Assembly (NCBI GenBank): GCA_035582835.1
Contig: JAYKAV010000416.1
Coordinates: 1 to 64,000, forward strand
Direction of reading: 5' to 3'
DNA: 64,000 nt
Origin: Phoebastria nigripes
Taxonomy: Eukaryota; Chordata; Aves; Procellariiformes; Diomedeidae
Shown here: one piece after another, positions 38,920 to 52,192 of the stretch
Position numbering within the stretch: position 1 is the first letter of the stretch
How the letters are laid out: each line of letters starts with the position of its first letter
The notes under the pieces: model-generated
Told to the model about the DNA's origin: nothing
Database searches by the model: none
The model's input: only the letters and a program-made list of their open reading frames with translations
Program-made: the position numbers and the translations under genes

Positions 38920-39490
38920 GTGGGCTGATTCTTTGCCAAAGAACTGACTCACGTTCAAGGCAAAGGAGCTCTCAGTGAAGAGCTCTTTGAGCCGCCTAAG
39001 CCTTCCTTTGGCGACCCCTCTGCTGCCAAATGGAAGTCTGGGCTTTTTCTCTCCACAGGCACTAAACATAAACACTCCAGGCATAGTCCCAGCCATTGCC
39101 AAGGACCTTTATGTATATCAGAGATTTTAAACCTTAAACCTGGGCTGAGCCTTTGCCAAGGATCCAACTGAAAATGTTCTCAAGAGAAATTATTTTTGCA
39201 AGCTAAGCCTTCCTTTGACAGACCCTCTACAGCCCCACTCCAGATGCACCTCAGGTATTTGTGTCTTTCCTATCCTCACCCTAACCCTAACCCTAACCCT
39301 AACCCTAGACATATTCTGAGCCTCAGCCAAGGACCCCCAGCCCTGGCCTAGATTAAACAGTTACCAGAGAAAGTATTTCGTGCAACCTACCCTTCTTTGG
39401 CAGACTCTTTTGCAGCTCCACTCCAAATGGTATGCTAGGCTTTGACTATCTCCTATTCCAAATTCCTACTGTAAACCTAATCCTAAACTT
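38920..39490. repeat. Degenerate ~180-207-bp repeat with telomere-like segments
   Basis: Three diverged modules occur in order. Landmarks recur: TTTGCCAAAGAAC near 38932, TTTGCCAAGGATCC near 39151 and CAGCCAAGGACCC near 39323; then AAGCCTTCCTTTGGCGACCC at 38998, AAGCCTTCCTTTGACAGACC at 39205 and the related TACCCTTCTTTGGCAGACTC near 39388. The landmark spacing is about 207 and 182 bases. Each module ends in a CTAAAC-like segment: ACTAAACATAAAC near 39061, perfect (CCCTAA)4 at 39279-39302, and AAACCTAATCCTAAACTTAAA near 39475. Sequence identity between modules is partial, so this is an old array. Confidence 0.7.
39279..39308. repeat. Interstitial telomeric repeat (CCCTAA)n
   Basis: Four exact CCCTAA hexamers are followed by CCCTAG. 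This is the vertebrate telomere repeat, here embedded in one module of a longer repeat with unique DNA on both sides, so it is interstitial and not a chromosome end. Confidence 0.97.
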
Positions 39491-42400
39491 AAATCTTTGT
39501 ATGGGCTGAAAACAAAAAATACTGTCCCAAGCAGGCCTATCCCAGATGAATTTGGATAACTTCGTTTTAATCATTTGATACTGCAATTTCATAATTCCTG
39601 GTCCAGTCCTGGTCCAGCCTCCTAAATCTTTAAATAGCAGTAATATAAATCTGCAATGAATACTTTTACAAGATACTAAACCCGGATGCTTAGAGACACT
39701 AGGCAAATTCTACACATGCCAGAACAGCCTCATAAAGTTCCTCATAGACTAGCATGCCCTGGGATCTATTCCAAAAATTGTCTTGTTTTGAAAAGTACCA
39801 TAACCTGAGGGGTTTCACAGTTCAAGTGCTGGGAACGAGGTACAATACACACAAAAAGAAAGGAGTGTAGAATGCCATCATCCTGACATATCTTTTTAAA
39901 GGAGGCCATCTGATTGATGCCTTTTTCCAATGGTGGAGAAAAGGAGAAAGAGAAACACACAGTAATGTGTGCCAGAATTAGATGCTGATGATTCTTTGAT
40001 TTTATTCTGTATGCTTCATGATCACATTCTGCAAGTCCAAAATAAAACCCTGAAACAAGATACATCTAATCCAGTAGCANTATCTGCTGCAGCATACACT
40101 TAAGGTCACAGATCCCTGCTGCCTCTCATTCATTTACTGCCGAATAGAGANCAAGGATAACAGCATGAATGTCAGGCTAGCCTGCTATCACTGGTTTTCA
40201 ACTCCTGATGGTGCTTTTCTTGTGCTTTAACAAAAAAGGCACTGATATCATCACCAGAATTTACACTAGCAAGATGGGAGCAGACAGACCCTTGTGAGTA
40301 ATGGCACTGATCTGAATTCCCAGTGGGAAGGAGACACGAGCCACTGACACCAGCGGCTGCCCCAGAAAACATCCAGCTTCGCAACAGACTGCAGGGGCTT
40401 TTTGGGAATGGTTGTCACGAAACCCTCAGAAACCAGTTCACCAGCTCTCCCTCTCCCTCAGTCTTAACTAGTTTGTATATATCTTGTTGTTCTTAACAAG
40501 GCAGATTTGTGATTTTGAGATTCAGAAAGTTTGTCCATGTCTGTAATAGCCACAGTTACTTAAGTGGCAGAACTATGCGCAGAAAACTGTAGAAATGAGC
40601 ACCCTTAATGTATCTGACATCACTCTGCTCACACTCATTGGCACCCATTCATATCTATAGTCATTATTCATTNAACACCCTTTGTCTTAATTGTATTCAA
40701 TAATTTGGGCAATGACTGAAACCAGGACACTATGCTATAATTCGATGGAAATAAAATACTGTTTTCTCTCCCTGTACATTCCTAACAGAAGGAGAATACC
40801 CAGAAATACTATACCTATTTAAGACATTCCATAGACACCCCTATCATGAAGTGCTGCTTAAAAGTAAGGTTAAGTTTTTTACTGTACAGAGAAATGCTTT
40901 AAGCCATGATCAACAGATTACTTAGGAACTTAATTCTTTTTAGACATATAATTTCTCATAGATTATAAGTGCCTGTAAAGAGTTTGAAGCCTGAAGTACC
41001 TCTCCTCCCAAATGCTTTCCTANATTGTGGTCTCTGTTATTTACACAGAATTACTTTGAGTTGCACTTAGAAATAATGTTTTTACTAAGTGTTTTTGGAA
41101 TGAAACAGAATTTGCAAACTGTTTTTGATGCACTACTAAAAATTCAATATTTCATTTGATATTTACATTTTTTGCTCTANGGTGGGAAATAAACATTTTG
41201 TGTTACCGGCTCGCAAAAAAACCCAACCCAACCAAACANTTCATATTTCTTTCTTACCATCTGAGTGTTCCTGAGAAATACATTTTGTTTATGTGTAGGA
41301 TCTAACTGGGCTGAGTTACAGAGCAAGGATATGAGAGGTAAGGGGAAATAGTCATAAATGTGGAAAGTTCACACAGGATGGTCCTTTTTAATTTGACAGA
41401 AATATTCTGTAGGCCTACATAACATGCTGTAATGTTGTTATAATGATAGGCAAATCTGACATCAGATATTCAACCTATGCCTTGGCTCTGGCAAACATTC
41501 TTTATGCTGTTTTGCTGAGAGAAACAATCCTGAAATCAGCTGCCTTACGTGTCATTTTCAGTCCACCACAGTACCAAGTCTAGTTTTAGGCTCTTTCTAC
41601 ACTAATGGAGCCAGCAGAGAAAGATATGCACACCCATCACAGTTACCCCCCAGAGCAATTAATTTCACCTGCTTATTTTAGAAAGGGATAAAACTACTTC
41701 TGGGAATCCAGCTTCCCTTAACTGATTATAAAGAAAATAAAATAAATTCCTTAGAACTAAGATTTAATTGTTAGATACTTAAGTGAGAGCAATCCTCTAC
41801 TCTAAGTACATATGGATTATGGCATTACAAAAGAGATTTATTGAGAGTCTAGAATGCAAGCACTGTATTCCCAGTAACATTCCTTCACCATCTGTCATTT
41901 ACAGCTCTTAATCAGTAGTTAATAAGCCATGGGCCTCAGGTAAGGTTATTAAGACTGAAGAAGGGTTGAAAATAAATAAAGGAAAATTGCAAGTGGGCTT
42001 GGTAGGCAAAGAGTCATTCAGCCTGTGGTCAGTGGACCGTATGTGCTTTGTAAAGCATCTGGAAATACTCTACAAAATGATTACAAAAAACCCATGCCTG
42101 CAGACATCGTCAGGCGCCAGTCCTTGATGGCAGATGTCATTCATTCTGTTACTGCACATTAGCAGAGCAATTGCAAATTATTAAACAGTGGCAATAAGAT
42201 GGTCCATGCCTGGAGGTTTGGTGTTTCTTCAGATNAAAAAAAAAAAAAAAAATTAAAAACCCCTATTCAAAACAGCAGCTGTCTGTGTAACAAGAGCTGC
42301 CTTTAAAAGAGTGACTGTATCGGGAGACCTCAAAGTTAGAAGCACCATGAAAAATGAACCATCTTCTCAGTTTTAACAATAGTTTCTAAGCTAATGTCGA

Positions 42401-44715
42401 GGAGTGATTTGTGGCAGTGGACACATTACCTCTAACAGCTATTGTGCTCGTGTTATTATGGGCCGTATTTTTTATTCCAAGGTTTTCATTCTGGACTGTT
42501 CTTTGAACAACATGCTTATTTTTTAAAATGCTCTAATCAATCCTACATTGTTTTCTTTTTCTTAAAGTGATTGTTGTAATCATATTACTGTTTAATCACA
42601 TTAGCATTTAAAAACTCCCAAACTAGGTTCTTGAATTAACATCTTCTTGGGTTTTATTCAAATTTTAGCAGGTATCGCAAAAGCAGATAAGTAAATGGTA
42701 ATATTATTGTGAAAATGTAAAGCAAGAAAGGACTACAAACTGCCAGAAAAAGGGCTTAAGAGGCCTTCAGTTCAATAGGGTATATCTGCTTTCCTGCATA
42801 AGAAAGCTGAAATGGGAATAGAGATCAGAAAATTTAAAATTGTTTCACATTGATTTATTCCTTATTCACAGTAGTGTGTATTTCCCTTTGAAGTAGAAAC
42901 ATGCATAGAAACATAGAAACATGCACAGTTTATTCATTANCTTCTCAAATAACAACTCATGTTTGCGAAACCTGACAGATTGATGCCATGTCTTTCTTTC
43001 ACAAAGCGCAACAATTCCTTCAACATACTATAAATTTGTGTGTTTTAAAAGTCTTTTTTTTTTTTAGGACAGATGATAAAACAATTAAATCTGGTATTTT
43101 TTTCAAATTTAAAGTAAGTTGCAATAAAAAGTACCAGCTAGCTGGGCTGATCCTCTGTGTGTGATACCTTTATTGATGGAGATTTAAAAAAATATCCTGG
43201 AAGTTTGGGCTTTCTTCAAAGGAGATGGATGTGTTTTCATTTACATATTTGAGATTGCTTTACAGTAGACACTGATAATGTCATGATTTTTTCTTCCTCA
43301 ACAGGAAAAAGTTAGATTTATTTTCCCCAATTGCAGAAAATAGATCAAATTAGAGAATCTAAGATGTTGGGTGTTTGCTCTACCTCATAAGACAAAATTC
43401 ATATTAAGTTATCTAAATATTTTATAAACCATCAGTTTATCTTCTCCGTTCAGTAAAGTTATCACCCTTCCCTTTTTTATACATGGTGTCATTGTAAGGT
43501 AAAGTGTGCCCAGTTAAGCCTGATGTTGAAATTAAGAAAGATGTCTGAAGCAATTTAGCAATTAATCACTGCAGAGTAAAAGAGGCCTCACAACCCCCCT
43601 CCCTTACTGTACTCTTCTCTTGTTTAGCCACATCTGTGTGGTTTTACTTTTCCCGAAGCAGTATATCTGGTACTCACTAGGTACCTTTCTGTGCCAGTTC
43701 AACTCACTGATCCTGCAACAAGTAATCTAGTAAAAAAATTAAGACATTTCTGCCAGATGAGTTGAATTGCCTCACAGAAGGTTCCAGCTGGCACCAGAGT
43801 GGCACAGGGTAAGAAACAGGTGTGTGCAATTTGTTCTATTTTAAAGAAGTTTCATGCAAATGTGCTTCCCTTCTACTTGGAGTACTCGAGTATACTATGA
43901 ACGTACGTGTGATCTCATACAGCAGTTTAGTTAGCAGGTGTTTTATTGTATTGAAATAAGAAAACCCAAAAGATTCAATTACTAAATTTGTAAACTATTT
44001 TCCTGAAAGCTTAAATTATATTTTCAAAATCTGGACTCTTCTTTACACTTACCATTTATTTCACCTAAACATTTATTTATTAGTTATTTACACATTTATT
44101 TACAGATTTATTTCACCTAAACAAAGGAAACTGTTCCTGTGACATGGTTGTTATTACAAACAGAATCTCGTAAGAGCTAATCTAAGTAACTTGTAGATCA
44201 TGAGCGTTATCACTTTCAGCAGCAGCATTATAGAAAGACATTTGCATGGTTTATTGATGTGTGAATATTTGTGGTCCTTAGTTACTTGTTGATGGCTCTC
44301 CTGCAGATAGCTGTCTTGCTTTCAATGGAATTGGCTGAGCAAATGCTCTCAAGTAACATTACAGTTTGCATATTCAGGTTGAATATCAGAGAAAATGTAC
44401 TTTCTACAAGTTTCAAAGTCCCGTTTTTACTTGCTGCTGAAACAGCATTTATGAGCAAAATATACTCATCTGGGCATGAGCAAAATTGACTAGTTGTGGT
44501 GCACATAAAAATGGACAGAATTCAACCTAATGGCACGTGAAATAACAGTTTAGCAAGCGACAAAATTGCCTTGAGATTTGTTGAGATTTCATATTTATGA
44601 TCATATGCTGAAGCTGGAGGTTAGCTGCAAACTGTATAATGACCAGTTGCAAGCATCATGTTGTGTTGTTATTGCTTAGCTTTCTTGCCATGAGTCACTG
44701 TGAGACAACACAATT
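39491..44715. other. No gene recognised; possible conserved noncoding DNA
   Basis: About 5 kb without a recognisable exon or repeat family. An A-run with an ambiguous base lies at 42235-42252. The 41880-42470 stretch has a balanced, non-repetitive composition with short TAAT and ATTTGCA-like words. A 17-base direct repeat (TTTATTTCACCTAAACA) occurs near 44056 and 44108. Confidence 0.4.
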
Positions 44716-44885
44716 AAAAAAGGAGAGAAGGAGGCAGGAAGGGGTGAGGAGAGGGAGGGAGGAAGGGAGGAAGAAAGGAAGGAAAGAAGGAAGGAAGGAT
44801 GACAGAAAGGACAGCAGAAAAAAAAAGGACAGAAAGGAAAAATGGAAGGAAAAGGAGGAAGGAAGGAAGAAAAAGAGCAAGCAGA
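44716..44885. repeat. Purine-only GGAA/GAAA microsatellite tract
   Basis: About 170 bases of the plus strand are almost purely A and G, with GGAA and GGGA units and few pyrimidine interruptions. The Lys/Glu/Arg-rich open frame across it on the plus strand and the Phe/Ser/Leu-rich one on the minus strand are by-products. Confidence 0.95.
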
Positions 44886-46761
44886 AAAACTGGGGTAAAA
44901 TATGTTTCAATGCTAACAAGAAAAGGCAGACTATCAAGGAATTACTCACAAGAAACCCAGCAACATATCACCTAGAAAGAAAGTGTTTGCTAGAGTCCTA
45001 GGCTGAAGTATTATCAAGGTAATGACAAAAGCAAGAAGTTTCTTTGCAAAGGAGAAAAAAAAAAAAGTGTTTGCAGGAAACTTTCTTTCCACCCCAAAAA
45101 TCACAAGCAAGCAAGCAAAAAGCAGTGACATAAAATGAGAAATGCTAAAATTCAAAGAGGAGGACAGTACCCATAGACCAGCTAAAATGGAGAATACTAG
45201 GTATCATTGTAGACAGCAAGGCAGAAATTGTGGTTATTTATGCTGCCCATCATGGAGTGCAAGAGGCTGTGGTGATAAAAGTACGAGGAGGTAATACTTA
45301 AGGAGACAACTCGCTGTGTTCTCAAAGCAGCTACGCTTTCTGGTTTTTATCACATTTATTACTCATAGGGAAGTGGCTAGTGTTTGATGATTAATATTGA
45401 CTGCTGATGAGGAAGCTACATTATTCTGTGAAGGCAGAGAAGAGTCATTACCAGACCAGCATAGACAAGCCCAGAAATGGAGGACGCTACTTCTGTTTCA
45501 CTGCCAGAGAAAGCGTATGAGCAGTCACTGTTCAGGGCTAAGTAGGAAAGCCCTGGAATTTAAAAACCAGCTAGTGCCCATTCCTTGCTAAGGTGTGAAG
45601 CAGCTTATTTAGAGTTCTAGAGTGTATTTCTTTAGGGCTACTTATTGTCTGCTGTATAGTGTTTCAGAGCCAATGTTGGTATGAATAGTTTTCAGCTAAC
45701 TCTCTTCTATGGCAAATTTTCTGTGTGTTGATGAAATTTCCTGTGTGTGTTACTTTTCATGACAATCCCCAGGGCAAATTCATCTCAAAAGTCAGGGGAA
45801 GAGATAGGAAGGACTAGGCTTTCTAAAGTTTTCCCAAAACATCTGTTTTGACAGACTTTGGCAATACAGAGTAATACTCATTGTGTAGTCTTCTTCAGAA
45901 TATTTTGTTTACAAGAACTCTCTACATTTCAAGATATATTCCCACTTCAAATCCAATCAAAACCACAAATCAGACTTTTACGTTTGTACCAGATCTTTAA
46001 CAAATGCATGTATGGCTTATAGGAATGCTTCAGACTAGACATTCCTAATATATTATCACAATGTTTTCCTTTGTAATTTCTAAAAATACTCTCACAAAAT
46101 CAAGAAATGTTTTCTATCCATTTATTTCTATTAGGCCTACAACAACAAAAACAAATAATTGCACTGATTTCAACAGAGTAATGATGTGACCTTCTATAAA
46201 TAAATAAAGCCCTTTCAAACTGAGTTATTTCCTGGCAGTTTAAAATAGCTCCTATCTGGTATGTCTCTCAATAATGTAACTAAATTCTCTGAACTAGACT
46301 TTATCTGCTATAATATTTATAACAAGGCCCTCAGGAAGTTCTGGAGTGTTTCTGGATACCAAACAGAAAGATGGACTTTTCAGAATCATTTGAAACATTA
46401 AAAGAAGAAGATGATCAATGTGTTGCGTAGTTGAAACCCCATGCAGTATGGTTCGTACCAACTTATTTTAATGCTGGTCAATATCTGAGCAGCATAGGTT
46501 TGGATAAGCAAGGAAGAAAAGCAGGTTTAGGAAGAAATATCAATAAACCAACACATGTAATAGTCTTTTGTGAAACTAAAACTTAAGCAGCAGAACCTAA
46601 GGCAAAATAATGAGTTTAGTTCAAATACACTATGCTTATTAAAAAGAATAAGGGTTGTTATCTCAGAACTGTCTCTGTTATGACCTTTGCAGCCTCAGCA
46701 GAACATAAAATGAAGAAATGTTCTACATTTTAATACTACTGTATTCATTACATGGCCTGCA
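44886..46761. other. No gene recognised
   Basis: AT-rich unique sequence with an A-run at 45054-45066 and a short AAGC repeat near 45105-45117. Confidence 0.5.
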
Positions 46762-46860
46762 GGGGCCATTGTGATCATCTTATTTGACCTCCTGCATAGC
46801 ACAAGCAACAAGACTTCACTGAGTTCAATCTTGTTTGAAATAGAGAATATGGAAGTTTTA
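46762..46860 (-). mobile_element. Ancient CR1 3' end relic
   Basis: The stretch GGCCATTGTGATCATC, then TTTGACCTCCTGCATAGCAC, then AGACTTCACTGAGTTC, matches the minus-strand view of the 3' end of old sauropsid CR1 copies, which carry a GATCATCTAGTCTGACCTCC-type block. It is a different, older lineage from the tails at 35.0 and 52.2 kb. Confidence 0.7.
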
Positions 46861-49050
46861 CTTCCACGAATCCATGATTTTATCACAGACATTCAGAAAG
46901 TTCTATGAGGTAATTTGGGAAAAGAGAGGAGTGGTGAGCATACAGACAGCTGTCACTAGACATATCTAGAGCTGTCATTCTCCCTAAGCCTACACAGAGA
47001 GGCATCACGCACTTCAGAGTCCTGGATGTGCTCTGGACTCTCACCATCATTTTTTATACAGCTAAGGGAGATTTCTGAGCAGAAACTCCAAGACATTCAA
47101 TACAGCTTTCATTACATGGCATTTATGTACCTAAAATTATGGGTTTGGATTTTCATATAGATCATGCTTTTTAAAATGCATTTAAAGTCCATCTTTCCCA
47201 TAAGAACCAAGGAAGGAAATTCCACTTCTTTTCATACCTCACCAAAAAGCATATAAGACTGTTAAAACAGTGCTTATGAAAGTAATCAAGAGACTATTTA
47301 TTTTATATACAGGTTTACTGCTAATAAAAGAATGACCTCTATCTTCTATAAAGCATATGAACTATTAAAACAAACTTTGCCATGCTATTCCAGAAACATG
47401 AAAGAATAANGTTAGCTATCAGAAACTATGTCTTACATACTTATTGAGACTCACATATCTGCATCTATTCAGTCATCAGAATTGTTCCAAAATCTACTGA
47501 AACCAATCTTTCGAAATGCTGTTATTAACCAATGAAGAAATATATTCCTGACTTTCTAGATGAGTGCAAGTTTTGGTATTGCTTTACCAAAGCAAAGTCA
47601 TCCTTTCTAGAGTAAAAGTTTCTCCATATTCTTCTTGTCTCTTCTGACAGTGTGGCTTGACTACTTCTCAGAAGGAAAAGTTGGACACATTTTCTTACAA
47701 GGACTTTTCTTGAAATTTGCTCTAGTTAAGCTTTTTTTTTTTCCCATTTTTTAGATACAGAGAGTGTAAGAACTAGAATTTTCAATTTGAAGGCATTCAT
47801 GCATTTCAGTATATTTCTCATGTGGCCACCTACCCTGAGCAGAAAAATGTCCCCATCAGCTGATCCTTAAACACTGTGCTAGACTGTGAATTTAGTCTGT
47901 AAACCATTGATAGCTCAGCTAGTGCTCCATAATCATGGGGAGGGACATGGCAGGAAAATACAAACTTAGGGTCAGGCTTAGTTATCAAGTAAATATTACG
48001 TCTATAATTCTCTTTTTGCTTTGTAAATAATTTCATTTTTTAAACAATATTTAATACTGAAATGGGATTGAGGCTGAAAAAGGTTTTCTTGTTACATATG
48101 TTAAACCTGTTAAGGAAATGGTGAGATGCAGTAGTGAAATTTTACTGGTAAAAACTCATCAGGTTTCCCTCTGGCTAGAATATAGTATTTGCTTTAAAAC
48201 CAAATAACAAGTCAAACTGCTGAATAGAAAGGATGAGGTTATTATTTCTGATTATAAGAAAAGTATTATGATTTCTCTTCTGGGCTTCCAAAGGCGTCAT
48301 TAAAATAGCTATGCTAAATATGTTTGTGTCTGAACTCAGACAGGGCAATAATAACAACTGACAGTTATATAACATATTCCAGGCAAAGATATCAGTAAAT
48401 TCTACAAACTAATTAAAAATTGTATTTGTAGGGATCACTTTCCCATCACTGAAATCTTGACAACTCTAGGGTGAAAATCAGCAACACTTACAACAAAAAC
48501 ACAGAAAGCACCATGTTCAAGATGGAAAATTATAAATGCTGTGTCCCCTTGAAACTTCAGTAGAAATTTAGACAGGCAGAAAACATAAGCTCTAGTGCAA
48601 TTTAGCCAGAACATTAGGTGAATGCTGCAAACCCAATCTGTATAATTTTGTGTTTAGAAAAAATAAAGATAATGTCTAAAAGAATCAGCANGTATATTTG
48701 CTTTACATTTGGTATCACTAACAACTAAACTAGAGCAATCTATGCATTTTCACCTTGTTCTAAAACTGGATTGAGCAGAGGTGAAGGTATCTGAAGACTC
48801 CAGATATAAGTGCTTCAGAGCAATGGGGCTCAGCAAAGGCTATGGGTGACTCATGTCCTAGACATCAGCTCTGCTTTGTCTGTCCTAGGTCTTTAAAGAA
48901 CAGTAGCCTTACTACAGTGCTGAAGAACACAATACTGATGTTCTTAAAAATCATCAAAGTATTCTCATCTGGAAGGTTTCTCNTCAGCCTCCCCCAGCAG
49001 GAACTCAGCCTGTATTGAATGAATGGACAATTTTCCTCTGACATGCTGAG
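46861..49050. other. No gene recognised
   Basis: AT-rich unique sequence; nothing supportable was seen. Confidence 0.5.
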
Positions 49051-49086
49051 GCTCACATGTCAGCTCACATGTCAGCTCGCATGCAC
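49051..49086. repeat. 12-bp tandem repeat, three units
   Basis: GCTCACATGTCA occurs twice exactly at 49051-49074 and once with changes at 49075-49086. Confidence 0.85.
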
Positions 49087-49228
49087 ACATTTTTCTTACA
49101 GACAGCTCAAGATCACACTGTCATTTAACAGATGACAATTTTGTGCATTCATAAATAGTCTAGTAAGACCCCAAGAATAAGTGTGTACAAGGGTGTGTAT
49201 GTGAGATGTGTGGCAAGTCCCCCTGCAG

Positions 49229-49368
49229 AAGACGAGTCGATACCAAAACCCCAGAGTAAGGGACTGCCTCCAGGCCTTTTGCTATCAGAGGGTGGTCTTC
49301 CTGTCAGTGTAGACAGCATTGAACTAATGAAGAAAATGAGAAATAATTCCATCAAGCTCTTTAAATAG
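49229..49368 (+). CDS. Weak candidate terminal exon, unidentified
   Basis: A plus-strand CCCCCTGCAG acceptor leads into 46 open codons and a TAG. The peptide contains ESIPKPQSKGLPPGLLLSEG and ends SIELMKKMRNNSIKLFK. Two CpGs lie close together in otherwise CpG-poor DNA. The exon would enter in phase 1. No upstream partner exon was found and no family was recognised, so chance remains likely. Confidence 0.27.
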
Positions 49369-52192
49369 CCAAAATAGGGTAATCACAAATTTAGGCATTA
49401 AGAAATATTTCACAGGAAAATGCTTTACTTGGTTTTGTTTTTCTGGGATATTTAGCCTCTTTTAGCCCTTTCTCAGACCTCATGCTATACCGATGATATC
49501 AGAAAACGTTACCAGCACCGTTAGCTCACCTGTACAAATAATGCTTTTCTAAACNATTAATATAATTTAAAAACAGTATTTATTTTTCTTGTATATTTTC
49601 TAAATTAAGGTTGAAGTGAGTTAGTTTAAAATTAAGTCACATCATAAATACAATTCTCATTTCATTTAACCTTAATTTATATTCTCCTTTTTTTTTAATC
49701 TCTTCAAAATAATCGTCTTCTATTTCTTTGTCATTACCTTGGTAATTTCCTCCACTGCTTGATTTAGAAAATGGTATTCAAGAGGGCAGTAGAGGATGAA
49801 TGGGCTAAGATATAATAATTCTGTTTATTGTTTTACAGATTACAGGGAGCAATTTGTTTTATGAAGCAGCACAGAATAAAACAGGCACTATTCTGGAAAT
49901 TAAAGGTCTGCCAGTGTGCTGCACTATTCTCTTCTGAATTAAAGATTAATTAAATACTTTAAAAAAAAATCAAAGTAAATGTCAGAGGCAAAGAGCTAGA
50001 ATTAAAGAATATAGAATAACTATTACAAGCATAGCTAAGACAAAATAATCTGAAATATTATCATAGATAATGCATAATAATGTCTCAAAAATAATCTTCT
50101 CTTTTTCAGGTCCAGGATTCAACATAAACCGATATTGATATGATAACAATGATATGTTGGTGCGTACTTAATTACTGTGGGTTTAGAATTGAGGATGTTG
50201 CTTTCCTCTCATGTATATTAAACTACTTACAATTTCCAAATAAATAATAAAGGACTTTATTTATGTAAATGGTTTTGACTGACGAAAGTCTTCTAGACCT
50301 TTGTTTCTCCTAGGGAAAGAGCAAGGAACATGAATGCTTTAAATTAAAAAGACACAGTCGGAAATCCTGTAAAAATTGTCAACTGTTAATGCAAACATGG
50401 GACATCATAAATGAGATTTTTCTTCTATCAAACTATTTTCCCCATTACTCCATGATTTACATATTGACCGCTGTGAAAGTTAAGCCTTTTTTAAAGAAAA
50501 AGGACCCAGAAACCCCAAGAGTGACTAGAAGGCTTCTTTCCAGTTTGCATTTTGGTAAAGAGTGTACTAGGAGGGGCGGAGAAAGAGTGCTAAATGTAGT
50601 AAATATGAAAAGAAACAAAGAGCAGCTGCCTTCTTGCAGCCTTCCTTTGCACTTTTCCTTCCCTATCTTAATGTTTACATGTACTCCTTTCTTTTTGCGT
50701 TCTTCCCAATCTATTGTTTCGCATCCTAGCTCTTTTCATCTTCCCCTTTCTCTTCTACATAATTTTGTCTAGTCTTGTAAATTCTGTAATTCTCCTATTA
50801 TAACTTCACTATTGCAACTTACTCTGTTTAGCTAGTTAAGATGCTTAAGAACTGCATAAAAACATAAGCTCCTCCTTTGCTTGCGAGCTGTGGTGAGCAT
50901 AGTCCAACTAGCCTAGCATGACCTTCCTCTTAGGCAGAAAGGGACCCCTTACCATCTCTCTTGCTCAGACAGCTGCTGACTTGCCTTCCTTCTTGGAGAG
51001 GATTTTTAATTATTTATAATTGTTTACATTCTCTAGGTTCTGGTCAAAATTTTCCCAGTACTCTTAAATGTCACCTGCCCCGCTTAGTAGACTAGGTAAT
51101 ATTACATGGTGACAGACAAGACTAAATCAAAGGCCCTGCATACATGGATATTAAAATATTTTACTGAACCTACAGATGAAAGAAGGGTATTCAAGTCATT
51201 GAATACACTCTTCAAAAAGTCTTAAGCAGCGGAGAGCTGTGCTTAGGACATAGGCAAAGAGAAAAGGAGGAAATCAGATGGTGTATTGACTTGCGTTGAT
51301 TAGAAACTCTTTTACTGAGCTTCTAAAGATATCTTAGATATTCATTTGAGAAATGAGGGATGGTTTTAGCTCAGCAAGTATGTACATTATATGCATCAGA
51401 CTTACTGAGAACAAATTCTTACTGTGAATTATCATTCAAGCATCTCAGTTCTATATATACATGTACTTAGGAATTTGCATTTCAACAGAATGTGAAGCTG
51501 AATTATATGAAATCTATTTTAGATAACATGCTCAAGCTTTGAGGAAGAAAATCTTTTCTAGAGCTACAAAGCTTTTATTATTTTTGTCTATTTTGTGCTT
51601 GCCATTTTACAGATAAAAGACAGCAGCTTACTGCTAGAGGTAATTCACTGAGTAGTGGAAACAAGCAAACAAAAAGTGAAAGAAGAAACATTATATTAAT
51701 AATATTTTTTTACGATTTCTTTATTTATACATTTCAATGGATGCTGTTGTGTGTCTATGGGCATGTGTGTATTTTATGAAACAGATTTTTAGGTAAAACA
51801 ATGGAGATCAATTTTTAGATGGGATTTCACTGAAGTGTCTAGTACTGCATCCAGGAGGGACTCTAAAGAACTGCCTATCGAAGAAGATGACCAGAAAGAA
51901 ATTTGAAGTTATGTCGTCTTTAGCTGCCCATTTAAATTGTCAAGGGAGCACAAAGCTTGCATGGCTTGAACTGATCTCTCAAAATATGAGAATACAACAG
52001 GAATAGAAGGGAAAGGGAGCAGATAATTGACTGGATGCGTTTCTACATCTGTCATCTCCTTCTGATATTAATGCCTATAAGTCACTTTTAAAACACCTTC
52101 AGAACCTATCAGGGGAAATTGGACTCATGCTTGCTTACCTCCATTCATTTATTTCTGACTTATCCATCAAGGTAATACTGGTTAATCGTGCT
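49369..52192. other. No gene recognised
   Basis: Mostly AT-rich. The 127-codon plus-strand open frame at 50389-50772 is the longest outside transposons, but it lacks family, splice or start support. Confidence 0.5.

Noticed and set aside
39279..39308. Chromosome end
   Set aside because: Only about five hexamers, with unique DNA and other repeat modules continuing on both sides.
44639..45001. Lys/Glu/Arg-rich 120-codon open frame
   Set aside because: Produced by the GGAA-type microsatellite; low complexity without flanking coding signals.
50389..50772. 127-codon plus-strand open frame, longest outside transposons
   Set aside because: Composition changes along its length, no family recognised, no splice or promoter context.
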